A stretch of DNA of 8,416 nucleotides. Origin: Filomicrobium sp. GTDB lineage: Bacteria; Pseudomonadota; Alphaproteobacteria; Rhizobiales; Hyphomicrobiaceae. The stretch is taken from positions 1 through 8,416 of the forward strand of contig JAUWFF010000028.1 in NCBI GenBank assembly GCA_030607105.1, read 5' to 3'. The notes below the pieces were generated by a model that was not told the origin of the DNA, made no database searches, and saw only the letters and a list, made by a program, of their open reading frames with translations. Shown piece by piece: positions 1-6,438 of the stretch (the stretch's first letter is position 1; every line of letters begins with the position of its first letter). The position numbers were made by a program, and so were the translations under genes.

Positions 1-150
1 TGCGAGGATGGCCGTTGGAAGCTTGAGAATTGCTACAGCACCCTCTTGCCAATCGAACAAAAAGGAGAAGCGAGTAAGTGGGTCACCATGAACGCCCTAC
101 GGTCACTTAGGCGCGGACATGCCATTTCACGACTTGGCGCCCGCCTGTGA
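1..150 (+). CDS. Possible C-terminal end of a gene entering from the left (partial, doubtful)
   Basis: Frame 1 is open from the first base to a TGA at 148-150, giving 49 residues that begin CEDGRWKLENCYS. That opening stretch has the look of a real protein segment, with a charged turn, aromatic residues and two cysteines. The last 20 residues are arginine-rich and look like out-of-frame read-through. No start codon can be assigned because the window begins inside the frame, and no family is recognised. The remaining bases up to 289 contain no gene I can support; they include only a weak 7-bp inverted repeat at 180-186 and 201-207. This could equally be chance open frame. Confidence 0.2.
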   Translation, partial: CEDGRWKLENCYSTLLPIEQKGEASKWVTMNALRSLRRGHAISRLGARL

Positions 151-289
151 AACGAACATCTGATTTGCCCGCCGACCGGCTGCCAGAAGCCATCGCCAAA
201 CTGGCAGGAAGCAACGCATTCGTGCCCTTGCGCACACCGGCTTCTGACCCTTCTGGGAAGCCGTGTCATGTCCTGCTAAGCTAAGCGTC

Positions 290-877
290 ATGGGCTTTTA
301 TGATGACGAAGAAACCGCCAAGCAGTACATCGCCATGGCGGAGGGCTACGATGGCAAATTGCTGATTTCCGCGATGTCAAAACACGTCCCGGACGGCGCA
401 TGCGTTCTTGAAATCGGGATGGGGCCGGGAGCAGATTTGGACCTTCTCTTGGAGCGTTATCAAGCCACGGGCTCCGACAATTCCGAATTCTTCATCGACC
501 GGTATCGAAACGCTCACCCCGACTCAGACTTGTTGATACTGGATGCGGTTACACTCCTTACGGATCGCAAGTTCGATTGCGTCTACTCGAACAAGGTTCT
601 CCATCACCTGAATGGCGACGAACTGAGCCTTTCGCTGGAGCGTCAACACGAACTGCTGGATGATGGCGGCCACGTAATGCATTCGTTTTGGAAAGGCGAA
701 GGCATGGACGAAAAGCACGGGCTGAAATTCTTCTATCACACAGAAGACCAGCTTCACTCCACGTTTGGCAGCTTCTTTGAAATAATAAGTTTGGTCGCCT
801 ACACGGAGTTAGATGACGACGACTCCATATATGTTCTGGCTCGAAAGCGATCCGCGGATGATGCCTCTTCATGTTGA
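290..877 (+). CDS. Class I SAM-dependent methyltransferase (small, Methyltransf_11/25-like)
   Basis: This is a 195-residue cytoplasmic protein with a Rossmann-type methyltransferase fold, expected to move a methyl group from S-adenosylmethionine to an unknown small-molecule or protein acceptor. The glycine-rich SAM-binding motif I is VLEIGMGPG (residues 39-47). An acidic residue after strand 2 is D63 in ATGSDNS, and D85 in LLILDA fits the motif II position. VYSNKVLHHL at 98-107 is the usual post-motif region, and DDGGHVMHSFW (124-134) matches the strand-5 LkPGG-like turn, although the usual K-P is missing. No signal peptide or membrane segment is present. The ATG at 290 is preferred because the fold begins soon after it. 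An in-frame GTG at 263 would add nine residues with no family support, although a GGGAAG lies just before it. No operon partner is visible: the next gene is almost 400 bases away. The substrate cannot be inferred. Confidence 0.85.
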   Translation: MGFYDDEETAKQYIAMAEGYDGKLLISAMSKHVPDGACVLEIGMGPGADLDLLLERYQATGSDNSEFFIDRYRNAHPDSDLLILDAVTLLTDRKFDCVYSNKVLHHLNGDELSLSLERQHELLDDGGHVMHSFWKGEGMDEKHGLKFFYHTEDQLHSTFGSFFEIISLVAYTELDDDDSIYVLARKRSADDASSC

Positions 878-1261
878 GTGAAGTAGACAGTCTGGCAACA
901 ATGGTTGGTCGACGCGAATGACCCGGCGCTGATCTCAATCCGCACCACACAAGGTTCTACTGACAAACGTGCAGCCGACAACAACCCGCCTGACGTTGGT
1001 TGCCGGATGTGAACCAAAAGTGCCATATGCTGCGGTCGCCGCCCGAAAGTCCGCCTCCCTCTACCTTGCTGCAATGGGCGGCATCGAGTGGGCATCAGCC
1101 GAATACGGTCGCCCATGCCCCAGCAAGTCATTCCTAGTCAAGCCCTTGAGAGGTTCACGTTAGCAATGTCCGCTGATACCATCCTCCGCGCAAAGTTTCC
1201 AAACCGACCGCCGCAAACGCCAGCCTAGAACTCCCTCTTGCACAACCAGAGATCCCAGCAA
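878..1261 (+). other. Gene-poor gap of 384 bases
   Basis: No convincing gene is visible on either strand. A 64-codon plus-strand frame from a GTG at 969 to a TAG ending at 1163 has no ribosome binding site and no recognisable domain, and it is overlapped by longer unsupported minus-strand frames. An imperfect hairpin can be drawn at 975-985 with 995-1006 (about ten pairs, one mismatch, one bulge, nine-base loop), but no T-tract follows, so it is not a standard terminator. A five-pair hairpin at 867-883 overlapping the stop of the methyltransferase also lacks a T-tract. The promoter of the downstream amidotransferase must lie here or further left, but I cannot point to it. Confidence 0.5.
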
Positions 1262-2008
1262 ATGAAGCCATTCGTGATTCTGCAATTGCGACCTGAAACG
1301 GCCGCGGCGGACAACGAGTACGATGCCATCCTGGAGAAATCCGGGCTCTCCCCGTCGCAAGCCGTGCGCATCCGGCTTGACCACGAGCCCATTCCTGACG
1401 GCTTTGAATTGCACGACTATGCCGGGGTGATTGTCGGCGGCGGCCCGGGATGCGTAAGCGATCCGCTTGACCAAAAATCGGAAACCGAACGCCGCATTGA
1501 GGCCTCGATCCTGAGTCTCATGCCGGCCATCGCTGCCGCTGACCTCCCATTTCTGGGCTGCTGCTACGGCATCGGTATTCTCGCCCATCACCTCGGCGCG
1601 AAAGTCGGCAAAGAGCGCTACGGAGAAGACGTCGGAGCGGTCGAGTGCATGCTATCGAGCGACGGAAAGTCCGATCCCTTGGTCGAGGATCTGCCGGAAA
1701 GATTCATGGCCTTCGTCGGCCACAAGGAGGCGGTCCAGGAGCTACCTAAGGGCTGCACGCTTCTCGTCACATCCGAACCGTGCCCCTATCAGATGATCCG
1801 TTACAAAGACAACATCTACGCGACCCAGTTCCATCCCGAAGCCGACAGTCGTGTCTTTGAACTCCGCATCAACATCTACAAGGACAAAGGCTACTTTCCG
1901 CCGGAGGAAGCCAAGCAGCTCATCGAGAGCTGCAACCAGCAGAACGTTCACGTCCCCGAAGCCATCTTGCGGAACTTTGTCGCCAGGTATCAGCCGTCCG
2001 GCGAATAG
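1262..2008 (+). CDS. Stand-alone class I glutamine amidotransferase (GMP synthase GATase-like)
   Basis: This 248-residue cytoplasmic protein has the class I (triad) glutamine amidotransferase fold, which hydrolyses glutamine and passes ammonia to an acceptor. The nucleophile elbow is FLGCCYG at 97-103, with Cys101 in the G-x-C-x-G position. The His-x-Glu part of the triad is QFHPEAD, with H191 and E193. GVIVGGGPGCVSD (55-67) matches the early glycine-rich loop of this family, and FVGHKEAVQELPKG matches the H-x-x-x-V-x-x-L-P segment of GMP synthase-type amidotransferase domains. The length fits a free domain with no ATP-pyrophosphatase or synthase part, so it is not guaA. Known relatives of this architecture act in glutamate or amine metabolism or are uncharacterised, so the acceptor is unknown. 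The ATG at 1262 is chosen over an in-frame TTG at 1238 because the fold begins directly after it; no strong ribosome binding site is visible. It converges on the NTF2-like gene with a 35-base gap. Confidence 0.88.
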   Translation: MKPFVILQLRPETAAADNEYDAILEKSGLSPSQAVRIRLDHEPIPDGFELHDYAGVIVGGGPGCVSDPLDQKSETERRIEASILSLMPAIAAADLPFLGCCYGIGILAHHLGAKVGKERYGEDVGAVECMLSSDGKSDPLVEDLPERFMAFVGHKEAVQELPKGCTLLVTSEPCPYQMIRYKDNIYATQFHPEADSRVFELRINIYKDKGYFPPEEAKQLIESCNQQNVHVPEAILRNFVARYQPSGE

Positions 2009-2043
2009 CGACGAACAGCAAGCCAAGCCCGCCTCCTCACCCG

Positions 2044-2418
2044 TCAGCCATGCAGGTGGAATACCTTGTTCATGATCAGCCATTGGCCATCGACCTTGAG
2101 CAGTGTGAACAGGTCCGTGAAGCGATGCCCAGTCCAGTTGTCGAGCTCGAGCCGCACCGTGGCAACCGTTTCGATGACGTCGATGCTCGCGATCCGTGCT
2201 TCGAGATCGGTGGCCGCACCGTTCTCATCGTTCCAATCGAACAGGAGCTGGATCGGACCCGCGAACAGGTCTGGCCCGACATACCCGTAAATCGTAGCAT
2301 CCTTGTGGAAGGCCGGCTTCATGTCTTCGCCTTTGCCGGACTTGGCGCCATCGATGTAATGCTGAACGACCTTGGCGATCGCGTCATACTCGTGCACCTT
2401 CGTCGCTGTCGGGGTCAC
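2044..2418 (-). CDS. NTF2/SnoaL-like small protein (lumazine-binding-2-like)
   Basis: A 124-residue protein with the cone-shaped alpha+beta NTF2-like pattern. An N-terminal helix (YDAIAKVVQHYIDGAKSG) leads into FHKDATIYGYV and a central segment LLFDWNDENG. Two long strands follow (IDVIETVATVRLELDNW and HRFTDLFTLLKVDGQW), and the protein ends in LIMNKVFHLHG. This pattern is typical of SnoaL-like and putative lumazine-binding proteins, which bind small hydrophobic ligands or act as small isomerases or cyclases. The actual ligand is unknown. The start is decided by a GAGGAG at 2427-2432, eight bases from the GTG at 2418. An upstream in-frame ATG at 2478 would add 20 proline-rich residues with no ribosome binding site. 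No signal peptide is present. The gene lies 89 bases downstream of the LysR gene on the same strand, so it may be co-transcribed with it. Fold assignment is fairly sure; function is not. Confidence 0.85.
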   Translation of the reverse strand: MTPTATKVHEYDAIAKVVQHYIDGAKSGKGEDMKPAFHKDATIYGYVGPDLFAGPIQLLFDWNDENGAATDLEARIASIDVIETVATVRLELDNWTGHRFTDLFTLLKVDGQWLIMNKVFHLHG

Positions 2419-2426
2419 TGGGCTTA

Positions 2427-2432
2427 CTCCTC
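2427..2432 (-). promoter_or_regulatory. Ribosome binding site deciding the GTG start of the NTF2-like gene
   Basis: Read on the minus strand the sequence is GAGGAG, followed by eight bases and then GTG at 2418-2416. It is the best Shine-Dalgarno match upstream of this gene and argues against the longer ATG start at 2478. Confidence 0.6.
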
Positions 2433-2507
2433 GATTGTATGGGGATGGGAAGGGCTTCGGCGCATGTTCCGATGGCACCCTATCACATCCACGTGCTCTT
2501 TGCGGTC

Positions 2508-3392
2508 TTATGCAAGCGCTTCAGCGAGCAGGTCAAACACCAGCCGAATGCGGCGGCTGCTGTGAAGCTCACGATGGGTGGCGAGCCATATGGGGACTTG
2601 GAATGGATCGAGTTCCGGCAGGACACACTCGACTTCAGGCGTCATCGCCGCGATTTCCTCGACCATCACACCAATTCCCAGGCCCTGCTTTACCATTTCC
2701 CAGCCCGCGACGCCGCTATCGGTGACCAGCTTGAAGTTACGCTTGGTCAGAGACATGTTACGCTCGTTCAGTCCGGCAAGCAGGCGCCCGGATTGCTCAA
2801 ATCCGATAAATGCCGCATCCGATAAATCGTTCGCGCAAGCCGGACGGCCATGTGCGTCCAGATAGGCGGCCGAGGCGTAAAGACGGGCTGAAGTTTCGCG
2901 TATGAGCTTTGCGATAAGATCCGGGTGCTCTGGTCGCACGTGCCGGATGGCAATATCAGCTTCGCGCCGCCTGAGGTCGCGGAGCGCATTCGATGCGACC
3001 ACTTCAATCTCAATCGCCGGCGCGATCTCTCGGATATGCTTGAGCACTGGGGGCAGGAAGTAAGCCGACATCGCATCGCTGGCGGTGATGCAGACCTGTC
3101 CTTCAATCGCCTGGGACTGGCCGGAGGCCGTAACCGAAACCCGTCCCGCTGCTTCACCCATCGTTCTGACGTGATCGAGCAATTCGAGTCCCGACTGCGT
3201 CAACGACAAGGAGCGTCCAACCCGGTCAAAAAGGATTACGCCGAGTTCCTCTTCGAGCGCGGCGACTTGACGGCCGAGAGTCGGCTGGGTCAGGCCAAGC
3301 GCCCGTGCTGCCGCGGAAAGAGACCCCTCCTCCGCGGTGACAAGGAAGGCCCGCGCCTGGTTCCAGTCGAAGGAGACCGCCTGCCAGTTCAT
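2508..3392 (-). CDS. LysR-type transcriptional regulator
   Basis: This 294-residue DNA-binding regulator has the usual LysR length and layout. The winged helix-turn-helix occupies roughly residues 13-70: AFLVTAEEGSLSAAARALGL, then TQPTLGRQVAALEEELGVILFDR, then the wing SLSLTQSGLELL. A linker helix follows, and the periplasmic-binding-protein-like effector domain runs from about residue 95 (GQVCITASDAMSAYFLPPVL) to the end, with DLRRREADIAIRH as the characteristic interdomain strand. LysR regulators usually act as tetramers, sense a small co-inducer and control a neighbouring or divergent gene. Candidate targets are the NTF2-like gene downstream on the same strand and the methyltransferase divergent from it at 3611. 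No Shine-Dalgarno is visible before the ATG at 3392, and a possible -10 element lies only seven bases upstream, so a leaderless transcript is possible. The effector is unknown. Confidence 0.95.
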   Translation of the reverse strand: MNWQAVSFDWNQARAFLVTAEEGSLSAAARALGLTQPTLGRQVAALEEELGVILFDRVGRSLSLTQSGLELLDHVRTMGEAAGRVSVTASGQSQAIEGQVCITASDAMSAYFLPPVLKHIREIAPAIEIEVVASNALRDLRRREADIAIRHVRPEHPDLIAKLIRETSARLYASAAYLDAHGRPACANDLSDAAFIGFEQSGRLLAGLNERNMSLTKRNFKLVTDSGVAGWEMVKQGLGIGVMVEEIAAMTPEVECVLPELDPFQVPIWLATHRELHSSRRIRLVFDLLAEALA

Positions 3393-3399
3393 GCATATC

Positions 3400-3427
3400 T
3401 GTATATCAATGGTGCAAACTTCCGCAA
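3400..3427 (-). promoter_or_regulatory. Candidate promoter of the LysR gene, possibly leaderless
   Basis: On the minus strand TTGCGG (3427-3422) is followed after 16 bases by TATACA (3405-3400), and the ATG of the regulator begins seven bases later. A start site at normal distance from the -10 would fall on or next to the A of the ATG. The hexamers match the sigma-70 consensus only 3/6 and 4/6, so this is tentative. The segment also overlaps ATATCTG (3395-3401 on the plus strand), which recurs exactly 36 bases away at 3431-3437. Confidence 0.3.
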
Positions 3428-3543
3428 TTTATATCTGCGCCGCGCATGGTTAGTTTGGCCAGGTTGCTGCCCGACCGACCTTTAAGAACGTTGGCTCGAG
3501 ACAGCATCGGTTGCGCGGAAGCTGCGGCGGCTCGGCAGAGGGG

Positions 3544-3568
3544 CGAATTCGTGTGCCGTGAATTCACG
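3544..3568. promoter_or_regulatory. Two adjacent GAATTC-centred palindromes upstream of the methyltransferase
   Basis: CGAATTCG (3544-3551) is a perfect 8-bp palindrome and CGTGAATTCACG (3557-3568) a perfect 12-bp palindrome. Their centres are 15 bp apart, and the second ends 42 bases before the ATG at 3611. Such paired two-fold symmetric sites in a 5' region are typical of operators for dimeric regulators. They lie in the divergent region between the LysR gene and the methyltransferase, but they do not show an obvious T-N11-A LysR box. The protein that would bind is unknown. Confidence 0.3.
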
Positions 3569-3610
3569 ACCCCTATCGCGCAAAACAACATTCAACACGC
3601 GGAGATGAAC

Positions 3611-4240
3611 ATGGTTGAGGCCCAAAAATTCTGGGACAGAATGGCGGAGCGTTACTCGAAAAAGCCAATTGCTGATGAACTGGCCTACCAAAAGAAGCTG
3701 GAGGTCACGCGCACGTACTTGCGGCCGGATATGGACCTGTTGGAGTTTGGCTGCGGCACAGGTTCGACCGCCATCAGCCATGCACCGTATCTGAAGCATA
3801 TCCTAGGAATCGATATCTCCTCGAAAATGATCGAAATCGCGCAAGCCAAGGCGGACAAAAGCAACATTAACAACATCACCTTCAAACGAGCCGGCATTGA
3901 TGAGTTCAGCGCGCCCGATCAATCCTACGATGCCGTTCTGGGGCTCAGCGTCCTGCACCTTCTGGAAAATATGAACGAAGTAATTTCAAAGGTTCAAAAG
4001 ATGCTCAAACCCGGCGGTGTTTTTGTGTCCAGTTCAGTCTGCATCGCCGACGAAATGAAAGTCTTCAGATACATAGCGCCTGTCGGGCAGCTGCTAGGGA
4101 TGGTGCCGCCGGTCAAAATCTTCCACAAAACGGAGCTGCATGAGAGCTTGGTGAGTAGCGGGTTTGAAATCGACTACCAGTGGCAGCCGGGCAAAGGTAA
4201 GGGAGTATTTATCGTCGCCAGGAAACCGGTCCAGAGTTGA
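3611..4240 (+). CDS. Class I SAM-dependent methyltransferase (UbiE/Methyltransf_11-like)
   Basis: This 209-residue cytoplasmic enzyme is expected to methylate an unidentified substrate using S-adenosylmethionine. Motif I is LLEFGCGTGSTA (residues 43-54), and the ribose-binding acidic residue is D68 in ILGIDISSKM. FKRAGIDEFS gives motif II near D97, SYDAVLGLSVLHLL (105-118) is the post-II region, and MLKPGGVFVSSS (131-142) is the strand-5 turn. The C-terminal part (YIAPVGQLLGMVPPVKIFHKTELHESLVSSGF) is the substrate-side helical region with the usual 'L-x-x-S-G-F' ending. The start is ATG 3611, because GGAG at 3601-3604 lies six bases before it; ATG 3605 would touch the same GGAG directly. The frame stays open upstream to 3446 but that part is not protein-like. 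Base composition is low: line 3841-3900 has 29 G+C of 60. It is divergent from LysR and ends 14 bases before the decayed minus-strand tail. It is not closely similar to the methyltransferase at 290. Confidence 0.9.
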   Translation: MVEAQKFWDRMAERYSKKPIADELAYQKKLEVTRTYLRPDMDLLEFGCGTGSTAISHAPYLKHILGIDISSKMIEIAQAKADKSNINNITFKRAGIDEFSAPDQSYDAVLGLSVLHLLENMNEVISKVQKMLKPGGVFVSSSVCIADEMKVFRYIAPVGQLLGMVPPVKIFHKTELHESLVSSGFEIDYQWQPGKGKGVFIVARKPVQS

Positions 4241-4254
4241 GCCAGCTCAGGTCC

Positions 4255-4412
4255 CTACTCCAGACCGACCTTGATCGCCTGCTCGAATCCATGTACCCCC
4301 ACGCGCTTTGCGACGCTTTCAGGAATGATCCAGGCTTTCCTGATCTTGCGCTTGATGGTCGCGCATACCGCAGCTGGCAAATGGCCTCGGCTTTGAGCGG
4401 TGCGCTCGTCCG
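4255..4412 (-). pseudogene. Decayed C-terminal tail of a paralogue of the secreted protein gene at 6606-7403
   Basis: Read on the minus strand this ends in KAWIIPESVAKRVGVHGFEQ plus AIKVGLE and a TAG. The intact gene at 6606-7403 ends in KAWIVPESVAKRVGARGLEQ plus AMEVGLE and a TAA. The last 84 bases before the stop match at 72 of 84 positions by hand count. Further upstream the copy has lost about 30 bases (ten codons, including the last cysteine of the intact protein). It then matches again around CATI (CAII in the intact gene) and shows a one-base shift beyond that, after which similarity fades near 4412. No signal peptide, cysteine pairs or upstream two thirds of the gene remain. A 70-codon frame runs through it from 4467, but its first half does not resemble the parent, so I treat it as a remnant and not a gene. 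Confidence 0.7.
4257..4340 (-). repeat. Left copy of an 84-base direct repeat bracketing the sulfatase
   Basis: This segment matches 6608-6691 in the same orientation without gaps, 72 of 84 bases identical by hand count. It encodes the shared C-terminal tail described for the pseudogene. The two copies are 2.35 kb apart and enclose the complete sulfatase gene. Confidence 0.8.
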
Positions 4413-4501
4413 CGTTTGGCGATTTACACCGTCCGAAACCACCGCGCTTCCCGGCTTGCTGGTCCAAGCTTCTTGTATACGATGCCGATCAGGGTACGAT
4501 T

Positions 4502-4514
4502 AGGTGCGGCACCT
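4502..4514. promoter_or_regulatory. 13-base palindrome upstream of the sulfatase
   Basis: AGGTGC, one G, then GCACCT form a perfect inverted repeat with a single-base centre, about 120 bases before the sulfatase start and 50 bases before a possible -35 element. It could be an operator half-turn site or simply chance in a GC-rich sequence. No second copy was found nearby. Confidence 0.2.
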
Positions 4515-4564
4515 GCGGCTCGCTGCCGGCCATGCGCTTAATCGATTGGCCCGCAACAATACAC

Positions 4565-4593
4565 TTGCAACCCGTGGCTGGCAGAGCGACAAT
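4565..4593 (+). promoter_or_regulatory. Candidate sigma-70-like promoter of the sulfatase
   Basis: TTGCAA (4565-4570) and GACAAT (4588-4593) are separated by 17 bases, each matching the consensus hexamer at 4 of 6 positions. Transcription would start near 4600 and leave a leader of about 35 bases containing the ribosome binding site at 4626-4629. The match is weak and based on position as much as sequence. Confidence 0.3.
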
Positions 4594-4635
4594 TATTCAG
4601 TGCTGCGCGTATTTAGTGCCTAATTGGAGTACCAG

Positions 4636-6372
4636 ATGTTCAAAAAGACTTTCTGTCTTGCCCTCTCTCTACTAGCAGCGCAGTCGGCTCTCGGAAGCCT
4701 TAGAGCACAAGAAGAAACCAAAATCGTTCATGATGCTGAATACTACGTCCTCGCGGCCCAGAATGGAGAAAAGTGGGCCAAGGAGGATGAGGGACTAAGA
4801 AAGAGAATTGCTGAGCTTCGTGAGAAGCACGGCAGACCTCCCAACCTCATTCATATCATGTGGGATGATACGGCTTTCGGTGACGTTGGCATCCCGTCGA
4901 TACAAAAGGTACGAGGACTAACGACCCCCGCCATCAATGCAATGGCGGACGAGGGGATCCTGTTTACACGCATGTACACCGAGGTCGGCTGCACACCCAG
5001 TCGTGCAGCCTCGGCGACGGGACGGCTGGCAGTCCGTAGCGGCATGTACAACATCGGCATGCTTTTGGAGAAGCACGGCATGCGCGGCGAAGAGGTGACC
5101 ATCGCCGAAGTATTATCGAAGGCCGGTTATGCGACGGCGTTTCATGGCAAGTGGCATCTTGGGGATATCGAAGAAAGCTACCCCCACAACCAGGGATTCG
5201 ATGAAGCCTTCTTCACAGGCTACAACCAGATCCTCTCGCTGAATAACAAGCTGGCAGAGGGCGCCAATGCGACCATGGGATTGTTCGAGGACATGCTGCC
5301 TCCCGATCCGTACAGACTCGATGACACCTTTATTACAAAGGGTTGGGTCCAGGTTGCTGAAGGTACAAAGGGCGGAGAGACGCGACAGTGGGGTGACAAT
5401 ACTCACGAAAGCTATATGCAAATCGACCCCGAAGCCCAACGAAGGACGCTAGAATTTATCGAGCGTAACGCTAAGGTAGGCAAACCATTTTACGTCGCCA
5501 ATTGGCCAAATCTCACAAGCTTCATTCCGAATCCCAAGAAGTGTTCATTGGCGCGAAGCATATTGCAGGACGGTCTGCAGTGTAACATTGACGTTTTCAT
5601 CGGCAAGCTATTGGCAAAATTGAGAGAACTGGGCATTGCCGAAAATACCCTGGTTGTCGCCATGGCCGACAATGGACCGATGACTCACACTCCACCGCCA
5701 GGGCTTGGCATGGCCGAGACGATTTTTCGTGGCGGAAAAGGCGACTTTTTGGAAGGTGGCGTTCGCGTGCCAGCCTTTGCTTGGTGGCCAGGCGTGATTG
5801 AACCAGGCCAGTTGGTTGGCGACATTATCCATGAAACGGATCTGTTCACGACATTCGCCTCGCTGGCCGGCGCGACCCAGTACATCCCCACGGACAGGAT
5901 TATCGACGGCCTGGATCAGACGGCCTTGCTCTTGAACGGTGACACCCATGGCCGGCGAGACCACGTGTTTATTTATGCTGGGCCAACGCTGGGTGCGACC
6001 GTCAAGGGTAATTATAAACGTCACTGGATCTCGCCAGATCCGGTTGGCGAGGCCAGCGGCATTCCGGCAGCATTTTATTTCCTGCCCGCCGATCCTCGCG
6101 AAAAGACGCCGATGCTGATCAACCTCATCCATCTCAAAAGCCCGTTTAATCGGATGAAGTTGCGTCATGAACTATGGAAGAAGAAGTATCCAGACAGCCA
6201 CGAAAAGTACGGCATTCCGTGGACCGGCATTGCGAACGCAACCCCTGAGGTCAAGGCACTCGCCAAACCGGCGCTGGATCTAAAGAAACTGCCGTTCGAT
6301 CCGCTCGAGTACATTGAGCATCTCGATGAACTGCCCTTTGATCCCAACATGGATCCTGATGTCGGCAGATAA
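4636..6372 (+). CDS. Secreted arylsulfatase (type I, formylglycine-dependent)
   Basis: This is a 578-residue sulfate-ester hydrolase of the alkaline phosphatase/sulfatase superfamily. It starts with a Sec signal peptide (MFKKTFCLALSLLAAQSALG, cleavage likely after SLRA), so it acts in the periplasm or outside. The first metal site is D77-D78 in HIMWDDTAFGD. The sulfatase signature CTPSRAASATGR places the cysteine to be converted to formylglycine at C119 with R123. The second signature GYATAFHGKWHLGD gives K172 and H174. The second metal pair is D345-N346 in ADNGPM, and FRGGKGDFLEGGVRVP supplies K368. All expected catalytic residues are present and the length is normal. GGAG at 4626-4629, six bases before ATG 4636, fixes the start; an in-frame TTG at 4624 overlaps that site. 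The C-x-P-S-R form needs a formylglycine-generating or anaerobic maturase enzyme, not encoded in this window. Likely roles are sulfur scavenging from aryl or other sulfate esters. GC is low (29 of 60 at 5461-5520). Confidence 0.96.
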   Translation: MFKKTFCLALSLLAAQSALGSLRAQEETKIVHDAEYYVLAAQNGEKWAKEDEGLRKRIAELREKHGRPPNLIHIMWDDTAFGDVGIPSIQKVRGLTTPAINAMADEGILFTRMYTEVGCTPSRAASATGRLAVRSGMYNIGMLLEKHGMRGEEVTIAEVLSKAGYATAFHGKWHLGDIEESYPHNQGFDEAFFTGYNQILSLNNKLAEGANATMGLFEDMLPPDPYRLDDTFITKGWVQVAEGTKGGETRQWGDNTHESYMQIDPEAQRRTLEFIERNAKVGKPFYVANWPNLTSFIPNPKKCSLARSILQDGLQCNIDVFIGKLLAKLRELGIAENTLVVAMADNGPMTHTPPPGLGMAETIFRGGKGDFLEGGVRVPAFAWWPGVIEPGQLVGDIIHETDLFTTFASLAGATQYIPTDRIIDGLDQTALLLNGDTHGRRDHVFIYAGPTLGATVKGNYKRHWISPDPVGEASGIPAAFYFLPADPREKTPMLINLIHLKSPFNRMKLRHELWKKKYPDSHEKYGIPWTGIANATPEVKALAKPALDLKKLPFDPLEYIEHLDELPFDPNMDPDVGR

Positions 6373-6438
6373 CAAGCATTGCGGCGATCGCTAATGAATC
6401 GTCAGCTGGACGGACATTAGATTGTCTAGGTAACCAGA

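Noticed and set aside
33..269. 78-codon minus-strand frame in the left flank
   Set aside because: Its composition is rich in Arg, Cys and Ser, as in non-coding GC-rich sequence, and it has no motif and no supported start.
867..883. Hairpin at the end of the first methyltransferase as a terminator
   Set aside because: It has only five pairs and no T-tract, and it overlaps the stop codon.
969..1163. 64-codon plus-strand frame in the gap before the amidotransferase
   Set aside because: It has a GTG start without a ribosome binding site, no recognisable domain, and competing open frames on the other strand. Chance open frames of this size are common at this GC content.
2050..2565. Long plus-strand frame opposite the NTF2-like gene
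   Set aside because: It is the antisense shadow of the NTF2-like gene. The minus-strand product has a coherent fold and a ribosome binding site, while this one has neither.
290..4240. The two methyltransferases as a recent duplication
   Set aside because: Outside the SAM-binding fold motifs they differ in sequence, insert positions and C-terminal parts, so they are only distant family members.
4400..4675. 91-codon plus-strand frame with a C-x2-C-like segment (RCGTCG) before the sulfatase
   Set aside because: It overlaps the sulfatase ribosome binding site and signal peptide, has no ribosome binding site of its own, and begins inside the decayed tail. The cysteine motif is short enough to be chance.
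5608..6168. 186-codon minus-strand frame inside the sulfatase
   Set aside because: It lies entirely opposite conserved sulfatase motifs, and its translation resembles no protein family.
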